Shown here: positions 6,171 through 12,761 of the stretch, piece after piece
How positions within the stretch are numbered: position 1 is the first letter of the stretch
Layout of the letters: the number at the start of each line of letters is the position of its first letter
Source of the DNA: Planctomycetaceae bacterium
Lineage (GTDB): Bacteria; Planctomycetota; Planctomycetia; Pirellulales; Pirellulaceae
Reading direction: 5' to 3'
Assembly (NCBI GenBank): GCA_003501565.1
Contig: DNPC01000564.1
Coordinates: 1 to 12,761 of the forward strand
DNA length: 12,761 bases
Translations under genes and position numbers: made by a program
Notes under the pieces: generated by a model
Told to the model about the DNA's origin: nothing
The model's database searches: none
Seen by the model: only the letters and a program-made list of their open reading frames with translations

Positions 6171-9100
6171 CTAGAGCTGACCGAAAAGTTGGTCGCCGGC
6201 GATTGCTGAGTCCTCAGGATCATCGGTCAAATCACTTTCCAGGTCGTCAGCAAGCCGCAATTGCATCTCGGGCAGTGCATCCTCTAATGCAGCGTCCACG
6301 TTTGAAGCAGCTAAGACATCTGTTTGCGTTCTCGCGGAGCTGAGCATTCGGCGGAGCGTGTCATTGGCGAGTACTTCGGGCTGCCCAGAATCGGATCGCC
6401 CAGCATCGGATTGCAGAGAGCTGGGTTGCTCGGAAACGGGCGGAGCCGCTACTCGTACCGATTCGATGGTGGGAATTGGTGGAGTGGCTTCGCCTTCACC
6501 GACCAAGCCTCCAGTCACCTGGGGATTGCTCTCACCTTCACCGGAACCCGAGTCTTGGCTGTCGACGACGGGAGTGAAACTGATGTCAGCCGCTGCTGCC
6601 CGGACATGAATCAACTGGTTTCCGGCCTCTTGACCACGACGGTGCGTGATGAGGTTTGAGCCGAGGGGCAGCGTGGCTTCCACGACTTCTGATTGAGCGT
6701 TAGTAGCTTGAATACGGAGCTGGTTGTCGCCTTCCATGTTCACTTCGACGTTCGAGAAGTCGGCCCAATCCCCGCGCGCTGCGGTCCAGGCCTGAGCACC
6801 GTCACTGCCGAGTGCTGCACCCAAGTTGCCACGAGCGGTCGAGCTTAGGAAATCTCGTACGTCAAAGAATTCAGGTCGAAGACCACCTGATACCATCAGA
6901 TCCGCGCTAAAGTCACCATCGGATACGCCTGAGGTGATTGGGATTTCCTGGCCTTCATCGTGCAGGAATGGCATCGGAGGGCGACGGAGCGTGTAATTGC
7001 CAGGTGCAAGGTCGTTGAATGCAAACTGACCATCGGCTCCAACTTGAATGGATGAGTTAACGGCATTTCCGTCCATGTCGGTACCGACCAACTCGACGAC
7101 CGAGCCGTAAAATGCGGAGCCAGGATCGCGTGGCTGTGAAGAGACCAAGAAGTTACCGGAAATCGAGCGTGGCACGAAATTCGAAACGGTGATCGTTACT
7201 GTCGCCGTGTCTTCAAGCCCTGTCCCATCATCGATGGTGTAAGTGGCTGTGAATGTGCCCTCGAACGTGCTATTCGGCGAGGTGTAAAGGAGCCGATCGC
7301 CGCTGGAGGAGATCGTTAGTGTCCCGTTTCCATCCGGCGGTGTTGAGACGCCGGTGATTGTCAGTGTTTCACCTGAATCGACGTTGACGTCGTTGACCAG
7401 TACATTCAATTCGCTGTTGTCAGCACTGCTGACCAAGTTGAATGAATCGTTGATCGCGTCGGGTGCGTCATTTACAGGAGTGACCGTGAAAGTCACCAGA
7501 CCTTGGCTGGTCGCTCCTCCGCTGTCGCGAAGTGTGTAAGCAAAGATCTCGGTACCGGTAAAGTTCGGCCCTGGGCGATACAAAATACTTTGTCCATCGG
7601 CCGCTACCGTCGCAATCCCGCCCAAAGAAGGCTGCTGAACCGCAGAGACCTCTAGGGTCTCGTTGGGGTCATCGGTCGAATCATTGGCAAGTACGTCAAA
7701 TGAAGCTTCCGCAGCGTCCTCAGTGACGGTGAAACTATCGTTCTGGGGAGTCGGCGGAGGATTGACGACTTCGACATTGACAGTCACCGTACCTTGCGAC
7801 GTTCCACCCCGTCCATCACTGAGCGTGTAAGTGAACGTTTCGGTGCCCGTGAAGTCTGACGCTGGCGTGTAACGCAGTGTGAGACCGCTGGGGCCCAGAG
7901 TGATCGTGCCACCGGCAGATCCGGTGCCTACGGCTGTTACCGAAAGCGATTCACCACCGCTTGGATCTACGCCCGAGCTGTCGTTGGCTAAAACCTCAAG
8001 TACATTTAACGTGCTATTGCGATCAACAGAAAACGTATCGTTTAAGGCAACTGGCGGATCGTTGATATCCGTGATCTGCACCGTAACCGTCGCGGTTCCC
8101 TCAATCCCAGCCTGATTCTCGACCGTGTAAGTGAAAGTCTCTGCACCTGTGAAGTCGGCCGCTGGTGTGTAGTTGAGCGTGGTGCCTCCGGAAGCGATGC
8201 TCACGGTTCCACCACCGCTGGCAGTGGAGACGCCCGTGATCGTTAGCGAATCACCGGTGCTGATCGTGTCATTGTTCAGTACGTTGAGCGATTGTTGGCT
8301 GCTGTCTTCGTCAAAGTTGAAGGAGTCATCGGTGGTCGTGAAATTCGCTCCGACGGCCAGAGTCGCACGCTGATAGTCGATTTGCGTCGTCGGGACGGCT
8401 GGGCTGCGTGTGAATAGTAGGACCTGGCTCTGAGGGTCCAAATCGGCGGCTTCCGTGCGTAAGTTCGGATTGCCGACTGCTCTAGCTACGAATGTGACCT
8501 CAGCGATTACGCGCGGGTCGCTACCGAGTTCACCGGTGTCCGACGAGAAACCGCCGAGTTCGTCAATCAAACCAGGGGTGTCAAGACCTCCGGTGGCAGC
8601 GTTTGTATATGGAGCTACGTGGTTGATCGGATTCGTCGCCACGGGTTCGATGATGTTTTGGTCATAGAGCAAGTCCAGGTAGGCGGCAAATACCCCATCT
8701 GCGTCATCGCCGGTGCGAAGGTCGCTTGCAATAACCTGGACTCGGAATTCTTGGCCAACCTCAACGGAGGTCAACGGAGTGCCGCTAGCGTCGATTGGGT
8801 TGAGCGAGAACTGTACGAGAGGTGCTTCGATGACGTTGATGGAAACAACTTGGTCAATCGAGTTGCCCGCCAGATCCGTCATGCGAAGCGTGATTGAGTT
8901 GGCTCCGAGATCTGAGTTGCTGGGCGTCCACGAGAACACTCCGTCACTTTGGCCAATCTGAGCCGCAGTGGGACCAGAGATGATCTCGTAAGTTAAGCCC
9001 TGGCCTTCTTCGGAATGATCTAGGTTGACACTGATTGGCGTGTCTACGATGACCGATGCAGGAAACGCCGATGCATCGACGGTAGCTGGTGCTACTGAAT

Positions 9101-10970
9101 CCAAGGTTACCGCAAGGGCGGGAGACGTCGGACTGGTTTGGCCGCCAGAGGTTTGTCGTGCACTAAACAGAGTGCTTCCTTGTCCCAAGCTGGCCGCATT
9201 GCTAACGGTGACTTCGGTGGTCGTGCCCGTAGCTGTTGCTGTGCCAACGACGGTTGAGCCAACGACGATGTCAACGGTTGCACCAGGCGTCGTTCCGGTC
9301 ACGGAGAACACCAGTACAGATTCAGCCGTGATATCGTCCGATGAGCTGCTTCCACTGTCACTGCTGGCAACTAAGTCGACAGCGGTTGGCGTGGTTGCCG
9401 TCACGTCAATGTTCACTACTTGGCTATCACTGCCAGAAACGCCAGACTGACTGACGGTCGCGCGAAACTGGAGTTGGCCCACAAAACCACTGGGCGGTGT
9501 CGCCGTCACGCGGCCGTTGGAATCAACTTGCACGTCGAAGTTGGTCGATCCAACAGGTTGCACAGCGAATACAGCCGAATCGCCTTCCTTGTCTTGGAAG
9601 GTTAGATCGATGTTGACCGGTGTATCCACGCTAGTTTGAACGTCGGGAATGTCGTTAAGAAACGGTGATCCGTTTTCGGTATCCGCACCGACATTTGCTG
9701 TGAACGTCTTCGAGGAACTGAGACCTTCGTTGTCCGTCACAGTAACGGTGATCGTCGCTGAACCGGTGCCGTTGCCAGTTGGGCGGAGCATGATGACACT
9801 GTTTTCGGTGTCGGTGAAGACCGTCGCATCTTCGATGACAACGTCGTTCACGGGACGATCACCCGCGCCGACAGCTGTGTTGCTGATCGCCTCCCGGACA
9901 GATTCGCCTTCGGTCATGATGCCGAAAACGGAGTGGTTGAAGTCCAGGTGGCGCGTCGGGCCTTCAGTAATGAAGAACTGTGAGTCGTTCGTATCATCGC
10001 CGGCTTTCGCGTACGAAAGTATTCCATTGGCGTTGTGCTGGAGATCGACGTGGAATTGATCATCAAAGTCGCCCAGGGTTGAACCTCCGGAGCCTGTTCC
10101 GGTTGGATCACCGCCTTGAATCACAAAGTTGTCGATGACTCGGTGGAAGATGATTCCATCATAGAAGTCGTTGTTGGCCAGCTCGATGACGCGGCCAGCC
10201 GGGCGCGGCGCTCTTGTCTCGAAAAGCTCGAAGGTCATATCGCCAAAGCCAGCGGTCGTAATCCTTAGGCTGCGATTACCGCTGATGACTTCGCCAGTAA
10301 CAAGGCTAGGATCGCTACTCTGAACGGTAACGGTCAGTGGATTTCCGTTTGGATCGTAGGCATCGATTGGAATGTGTAGTGGCGAACCGATACCGACATT
10401 CACATCAGGCAGATCGCGCAACGATGGCGTCGATGATTGTGGAATGGTCGTGATGTTCGACCGCTGTGCGATCGTTTGAATCGACTGTACGCCGGTTAGC
10501 CGAGAGCCATCGGGGAATTCCCAAGTGGGATACTCGGTGATGCCTTCAGAGCTCGCGATGGAATTCGGCGTTCGGTCTGGATTGGTGACTTCGATAAAGG
10601 GCAGGAAGTCCGCTCCGTCTTCGAACAATTCCTTTTGGTCGGTACAGAACTGGCACCAAGCCGCTCCGAAGAATCGCGTACCTGAATCGCTAATCGCCCG
10701 CGCGAGCGCCACTAAATCGTCTGCATCCTCGCCTTCGGCAGACATTTCGCCTTCACCAACCAGGCCAGTTGTGCCCGTAAGGTGGTCATTTGCTGGCAAT
10801 CCACCGTCATTGCTACCCAGCAACGCAGTGAATAGATCACCAGCTAGCAGTTGCCGGCTTTCAAGCGGTTCGACCAGGATTCTACGCTTGGTGTTCACCT
10901 CACCACTGGGGCGCCCAAGGCAATCGGCCAACCACTCGGAAAAGTTTCTTCTCTTTTGTCGTCGCGTCAT
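6171..10970 (-). CDS. Giant planctomycete extracellular protein with thioredoxin, cyclophilin and cadherin-like domains
   Basis: This 1599-residue modular protein opens with a basic segment and the planctomycete extracellular signature EPLESRQLLAGD (34-45), taken as an export or surface signal. A thioredoxin-like domain follows (about 90-172) with WCQFC (C106, C109) and YPTW carrying the likely cis-Pro148. A cyclophilin domain (about 238-376) retains R277, F282, Q285, F333, L342 and H346 of the human CypA active site, with His341 at the Trp121 position, and so probably isomerises prolyl bonds. Cadherin-like and Ig-like modules occupy about 388-715, a cohesin-like domain about 717-876, four cadherin-like repeats 877-1264 and a carboxypeptidase-regulatory/SdrD-like beta domain about 1268-1335. 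The C-terminal region is low in motifs and ends in an acidic tail. No dockerin, PEP-CTERM or LPXTG anchor is visible. ATG 10970 has a GGAGAG Shine-Dalgarno 9 nt upstream. The likely role is a surface or secreted adhesion-type protein with folding or redox activity; its targets are unknown. Confidence 0.93.
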   Translation of the reverse strand: MTRRQKRRNFSEWLADCLGRPSGEVNTKRRILVEPLESRQLLAGDLFTALLGSNDGGLPANDHLTGTTGLVGEGEMSAEGEDADDLVALARAISDSGTRFFGAAWCQFCTDQKELFEDGADFLPFIEVTNPDRTPNSIASSEGITEYPTWEFPDGSRLTGVQSIQTIAQRSNITTIPQSSTPSLRDLPDVNVGIGSPLHIPIDAYDPNGNPLTVTVQSSDPSLVTGEVISGNRSLRITTAGFGDMTFELFETRAPRPAGRVIELANNDFYDGIIFHRVIDNFVIQGGDPTGTGSGGSTLGDFDDQFHVDLQHNANGILSYAKAGDDTNDSQFFITEGPTRHLDFNHSVFGIMTEGESVREAISNTAVGAGDRPVNDVVIEDATVFTDTENSVIMLRPTGNGTGSATITVTVTDNEGLSSSKTFTANVGADTENGSPFLNDIPDVQTSVDTPVNIDLTFQDKEGDSAVFAVQPVGSTNFDVQVDSNGRVTATPPSGFVGQLQFRATVSQSGVSGSDSQVVNIDVTATTPTAVDLVASSDSGSSSSDDITAESVLVFSVTGTTPGATVDIVVGSTVVGTATATGTTTEVTVSNAASLGQGSTLFSARQTSGGQTSPTSPALAVTLDSVAPATVDASAFPASVIVDTPISVNLDHSEEGQGLTYEIISGPTAAQIGQSDGVFSWTPSNSDLGANSITLRMTDLAGNSIDQVVSINVIEAPLVQFSLNPIDASGTPLTSVEVGQEFRVQVIASDLRTGDDADGVFAAYLDLLYDQNIIEPVATNPINHVAPYTNAATGGLDTPGLIDELGGFSSDTGELGSDPRVIAEVTFVARAVGNPNLRTEAADLDPQSQVLLFTRSPAVPTTQIDYQRATLAVGANFTTTDDSFNFDEDSSQQSLNVLNNDTISTGDSLTITGVSTASGGGTVSIASGGTTLNYTPAADFTGAETFTYTVENQAGIEGTATVTVQITDINDPPVALNDTFSVDRNSTLNVLEVLANDSSGVDPSGGESLSVTAVGTGSAGGTITLGPSGLTLRYTPASDFTGTETFTYTLSDGRGGTSQGTVTVNVEVVNPPPTPQNDSFTVTEDAAEASFDVLANDSTDDPNETLEVSAVQQPSLGGIATVAADGQSILYRPGPNFTGTEIFAYTLRDSGGATSQGLVTFTVTPVNDAPDAINDSFNLVSSADNSELNVLVNDVNVDSGETLTITGVSTPPDGNGTLTISSSGDRLLYTSPNSTFEGTFTATYTIDDGTGLEDTATVTITVSNFVPRSISGNFLVSSQPRDPGSAFYGSVVELVGTDMDGNAVNSSIQVGADGQFAFNDLAPGNYTLRRPPMPFLHDEGQEIPITSGVSDGDFSADLMVSGGLRPEFFDVRDFLSSTARGNLGAALGSDGAQAWTAARGDWADFSNVEVNMEGDNQLRIQATNAQSEVVEATLPLGSNLITHRRGQEAGNQLIHVRAAAADISFTPVVDSQDSGSGEGESNPQVTGGLVGEGEATPPIPTIESVRVAAPPVSEQPSSLQSDAGRSDSGQPEVLANDTLRRMLSSARTQTDVLAASNVDAALEDALPEMQLRLADDLESDLTDDPEDSAIAGDQLFGQL
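7179..8342 (-). repeat. Four tandem cadherin-like protein repeats
   Basis: Within the giant gene, residues 877-1264 form four diverged repeats of about 93-103 residues. Each begins with a D-S/T-F strand (DDSFNF, NDTFSV, NDSFTV, NDSFNL). Each then has an L(N)VL.ND motif (VLNND, VLANDS, VLANDS, VLVNDV), an FTG/FEG turn near a YTP- or YRP-like strand, and a TVTV- or VTFTV-type final strand. Linkers such as TDINDPPVALND and TPVNDAPDAIND join them. The pattern matches the VCBS/cadherin-like repeats of large bacterial adhesins, which often bind calcium at the D-rich linkers. Confidence 0.85.
9681..10418 (-). other. Cyclophilin domain apparently inserted in a cadherin-like domain
   Basis: Residues 185-238 (LPDVNVGIGSPLHIPI through SGNRSLRI) read as the first strands of a cadherin-like module with the AYDPNGNPLTVTV block. 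Residues 388-430 (TENSVIMLRPTGNGTG, then SATITVTVTD and KTFTANV) read as the last strands of the same kind of module. The cyclophilin domain (10259-9843) lies between the two halves. Neither half alone makes a complete beta-sandwich, so a nested domain is the simplest reading. Confidence 0.6.
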
Positions 10971-11474
10971 CGAGGCAACTCTCTCCAGACATCAAACAAA
11001 TCGGCCCGGTGTAGGACACTGGCCTCCCTTTGGGGGGGCTTGGCGCGGGCTGAGGACGGAACGGCCTAACATTAAGCCTACTTGGCGTTCGGTCGGCGAT
11101 TCAGAACGGACCATCCCGTTTTCGAATCGTCGGCAGGCGGGCGGCCGGAATTCCAACCTAAACCGCGCATTTGGAACTTCGCCAATCAGATCAGGCGTGC
11201 TGGCGACTACGCAAGCCACCTATCCCTTAGAGACCCTTATGCCGCCTGCGCAACTTAACTCGCTAGCTTTTTCGCAAAATTTTCGCTCGCAGAGCCATTT
11301 GGCGGGAATGGCTGCCGTTGGATACGCGGAAAGGTGACGCGCATGGGGGGGCTCGAATCTGCCATTGCAGTGGATCCGACCAAAGGTCCTGGGACGTTTT
11401 TGACTCGCTGCTGGACCCGCTAATGGGGTCGGCGATTCAACTTTGGACGCTCGGCGAGGGCCCGCTCCGGCCGA
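10971..11474. other. 504-nt spacer without a recognised gene
   Basis: This is the longest gene-free stretch in the window. It contains the Shine-Dalgarno GGAGAG of the giant gene (10985-10980, minus strand) and presumably its promoter, but no convincing -35/-10 pair was found. Near the ACT-domain stop there is a bulged hairpin (arms 11451-11458 and 11465-11474) and a 5-bp stem GACCC/GGGTC (11414-11418 and 11426-11430), which may end that transcript; neither has a T-run. Open readings across it, such as one at 10992-11219 on the minus strand, have no recognisable domain and look incidental. I checked by eye for tRNA, SRP RNA and RNase P RNA signatures and saw none. Confidence 0.5.
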
Positions 11475-11969
11475 TCATTCATCCGGGGCTTGCAAGTCGT
11501 CCTCACACAGCAGAGTAAATCCGTTCCGGTTCAAGACATCGGACGCCAGTTCCGTGTTGTCGACCATGATCGCGACAGCCGGTCGCTGGCCTTCATGGGT
11601 GAGGAGCGGATAGGTTTGCACGATGTTCAGTTCGGCCTGCAGCAGCGCGGAGCAGACTTGGATGAGTGGTTGTCGGCTTTCCGGGAGTTCAACACCGATC
11701 AGGTCGCTCTCGATAATGGCCAAGCCAGCTCGTTCAAGAATCTCGCGGCCGCGTTCAGGATCACTGAGCAAGAATCGGACGAAGGCACATTCGGCCGAAT
11801 CGTTGATCGAAATGGCCACAATACGGATGCCTGTGCCCTCAAACCGTTTGACGACTTCCAGGAGTTGACCGACCCGGTTTTCTAAGAACACAGTGAATTG
11901 GCGAATCGAAGGGTAGTCCCGGCCCCGGGCGGTCAAAAAGTCTGTTTGGCTGCCTTCACCGACGCTCAT
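11475..11969 (-). CDS. Tandem ACT-domain protein
   Basis: This 164-residue protein consists of two ACT domains, about residues 20-95 (RQFTVFLENRVGQLLEVVK start) and about 99-160 (PLIQVCSALLQAELNIVQ start). ACT domains bind amino acids or similar small ligands and usually control enzymes; stand-alone tandem ACT proteins are thought to act as ligand-sensing partners. No catalytic domain is fused and no amino-acid biosynthesis gene is adjacent, so the partner cannot be named. The LENRVGQLLEV segment resembles the first strand and helix of the acetolactate synthase regulatory-subunit type, with N31 and G34 in the ligand loop. ATG 11969 has a good Shine-Dalgarno (GGGAG, spacer about 8 nt). The gene is transcribed away from the thioesterase across a 241-nt divergent spacer. 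Confidence 0.86.
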   Translation of the reverse strand: MSVGEGSQTDFLTARGRDYPSIRQFTVFLENRVGQLLEVVKRFEGTGIRIVAISINDSAECAFVRFLLSDPERGREILERAGLAIIESDLIGVELPESRQPLIQVCSALLQAELNIVQTYPLLTHEGQRPAVAIMVDNTELASDVLNRNGFTLLCEDDLQAPDE

Positions 11970-12210
11970 CGAAATTCTCCCTGGGATCGGTTCCTGTGAC
12001 GTATGCAGCTAAGACTGCCAGCATTCGTTGCAAGCGTATCAGCGTCACACGTGTCTGTGTGCGGCATTCTTGCATGCCCGAGCATTTACTAGAATACCCA
12101 GTCCCGGGCGGGACCTGCGTCAGATCGAGTAGTTTTGGGTGACTGTTCGGTTGTGAAGCCAGTTGGCGGAGTCGGTTGGTTACCAAAACGAATACATGCC
12201 AGGAGAGACC
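11970..12210. promoter_or_regulatory. Divergent region between the ACT-domain and thioesterase genes
   Basis: Promoters for both flanking genes are expected here. On the plus strand TAGAAT at 12090-12095 matches the -10 consensus at 5/6 positions. A TTGCAT at 12070-12075 is only 14 nt away, and the hexamer at the proper 17-nt distance is poor. On the minus strand a TTGCAA near 12034 has no good -10 partner. The GC stem CCCGGG at 12103-12108 is a short palindrome. The assignment rests mostly on gene orientation. Confidence 0.3.
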
Positions 12211-12606
12211 GTGGCGATTGAGAGCGTTATTCCGATCCGAGTCCGTTACTACGAAACGGACGGGCAGAACCGAGTGCACCATGCTCAGTATCTAAACTAT
12301 TTCGAGCGTGGCCGCGTCGAGCTTCTTCGCGATATGGGGCATAGTTACCGCGACTTTGAAGCCTCCGGTTTCATGTTGGTCGTGGCAGAGATGAACATAC
12401 AGTACCACGCCGCAGCCGAGTTTGATGATTTGTTGTCGCTTCGCACCGCAGTCGATTACACCGGGCGCGTCCGCATCAAGCACTCGTATGAATTGACGCG
12501 GCCAGGCGACGATAAAGCGGAGTTGATCGTGACCGCCCGTACGACGATTGCCTGCATCGGAGCAAACGGCAAGCTTACCGCCTTACCCGATTACATGCGG
12601 CCTTAA
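12211..12606 (+). CDS. YbgC/4-hydroxybenzoyl-CoA thioesterase-family hotdog protein
   Basis: This hotdog-fold protein probably hydrolyses an acyl-CoA thioester. Counted from GTG 12211 it has 131 residues. The family signature RVRYYETDGQNRVHHAQYL carries the catalytic Asp17 (ETD) and the HH pair at 23-24, followed by the central helix YFERGRVELLR. The C-terminal strands (RIKHSYELTR, ELIVTARTTIACI) complete the fold. Three starts are possible: TTG 12163, ATG 12196 and GTG 12211. GTG 12211 is preferred because AGGAG at 12201-12205 sits 5 nt upstream and the protein then starts just before the conserved strand, as is usual in the family. The acyl substrate cannot be deduced, and no tol-pal genes (the usual ybgC context in proteobacteria) lie here. 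Confidence 0.85.
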   Translation: MAIESVIPIRVRYYETDGQNRVHHAQYLNYFERGRVELLRDMGHSYRDFEASGFMLVVAEMNIQYHAAAEFDDLLSLRTAVDYTGRVRIKHSYELTRPGDDKAELIVTARTTIACIGANGKLTALPDYMRP

Positions 12607-12631
12607 GATTCTCTGGTGGTTTGCATCTGTT

Positions 12632-12691
12632 GTAGGCCGTAACGAGCCGTGCGAGCTACGGCATCATCTCGCATGGCTCGTTACGGCCTAC
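12632..12691. repeat. Long inverted repeat (24-bp hairpin) downstream of the thioesterase gene
   Basis: The arms GTAGGCCGTAACGAGCC (12632-12648) and GGCTCGTTACGGCCTAC (12675-12691) are perfectly complementary over 17 bp. The stem continues through one G-T wobble and a further 6 bp (TGCGAG/CTCGCA), leaving a 12-nt loop at 12656-12667. It starts 26 nt after the thioesterase stop. No T-run follows on either strand, so it is either a factor-assisted terminator or mRNA-stabilising hairpin, or a copy of a dispersed palindromic (REP-like) element. The core GTAGGCCGT also occurs singly at 2021-2029. Confidence 0.85.
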
Positions 12692-12761
12692 GCATCGTAG
12701 GTGGATCAAACATTACACCCAGTTTACCTGTCTACGGTTCGCCAAAATCTTCGATGGTTGA

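Noticed and set aside
7179..8342. Tandem repeats considered as a possible CRISPR or DNA-level repeat array
   Set aside because: The repeats are protein domain repeats of about 290-310 nt that have diverged at the DNA level, with no short identical repeats and spacers.
10992..11219. 75-residue minus-strand reading just upstream of the giant gene
   Set aside because: No recognisable domain, Arg/Pro-rich composition typical of out-of-frame reading of GC-rich DNA, and no Shine-Dalgarno.
10525..11337. 270-residue plus-strand reading
   Set aside because: Mostly antisense to the N-terminal coding region of the giant protein, where Trx and signature motifs are clear; no domain of its own.
11331..11400. 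Possible tRNA T-arm (CTCGAATC) in the 504-nt spacer
   Set aside because: No matching acceptor, D or anticodon stems could be drawn around it.

Overview
The window looks like chromosomal DNA of a planctomycete, most likely of the Pirellulaceae/Rhodopirellula type. The strongest marker is the 1599-residue protein at 6171-10970: its N-terminus carries the signature EPLESRQLLAGD, which is characteristic of planctomycete extracellular proteins, followed by a chain of cadherin-like and Ig-like modules. A CehA/McbA-like secreted protein, an HU-like protein of a type I associate with planctomycetes and an OleB-like hydrolase fit the same assignment. No phylogenetic search was possible, so the assignment rests on recognised motifs.

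Layout. 1-181 is non-coding and rich in short GC hairpins. 182-2012 holds two minus-strand genes that form a probable operon: an OleB-like alpha/beta hydrolase followed by a CitG-family protein. A divergent spacer (2013-2189) leads to a plus-strand gene for a secreted CehA/McbA-like protein whose PHP-type HxH metal motif is missing. 4001-5364 holds a CbpA-type DnaJ overlapping rnpA, an unusual partner for rnpA. A strong hairpin terminator at 5428-5455 lies between rnpA and the convergent HU-like gene (5510-5833), which has a good promoter. The giant surface protein fills 6171-10970 on the minus strand. A 504-base spacer with no recognisable gene follows, then a tandem ACT-domain protein (minus strand), a divergent spacer, and a hotdog-fold acyl-CoA thioesterase (plus strand). 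The window ends with a 24-bp-stem hairpin.

How the genes fit together. There is no single pathway. DnaJ, RnpA and HU are housekeeping functions (folding, tRNA maturation, nucleoid). The OleB-like hydrolase and the thioesterase both point to acyl-chain metabolism but lie 10 kb apart. The giant protein joins a thioredoxin-like domain and a cyclophilin domain to adhesion-type modules, which suggests an exported or surface protein with folding or redox activity.

No CRISPR array, transposase, integrase, prophage or tRNA/rRNA gene was seen. The most unusual items are the metal-ligand-less CehA-like protein, the cyclophilin that appears to be inserted inside a cadherin-like domain, and the dnaJ-rnpA coupling.
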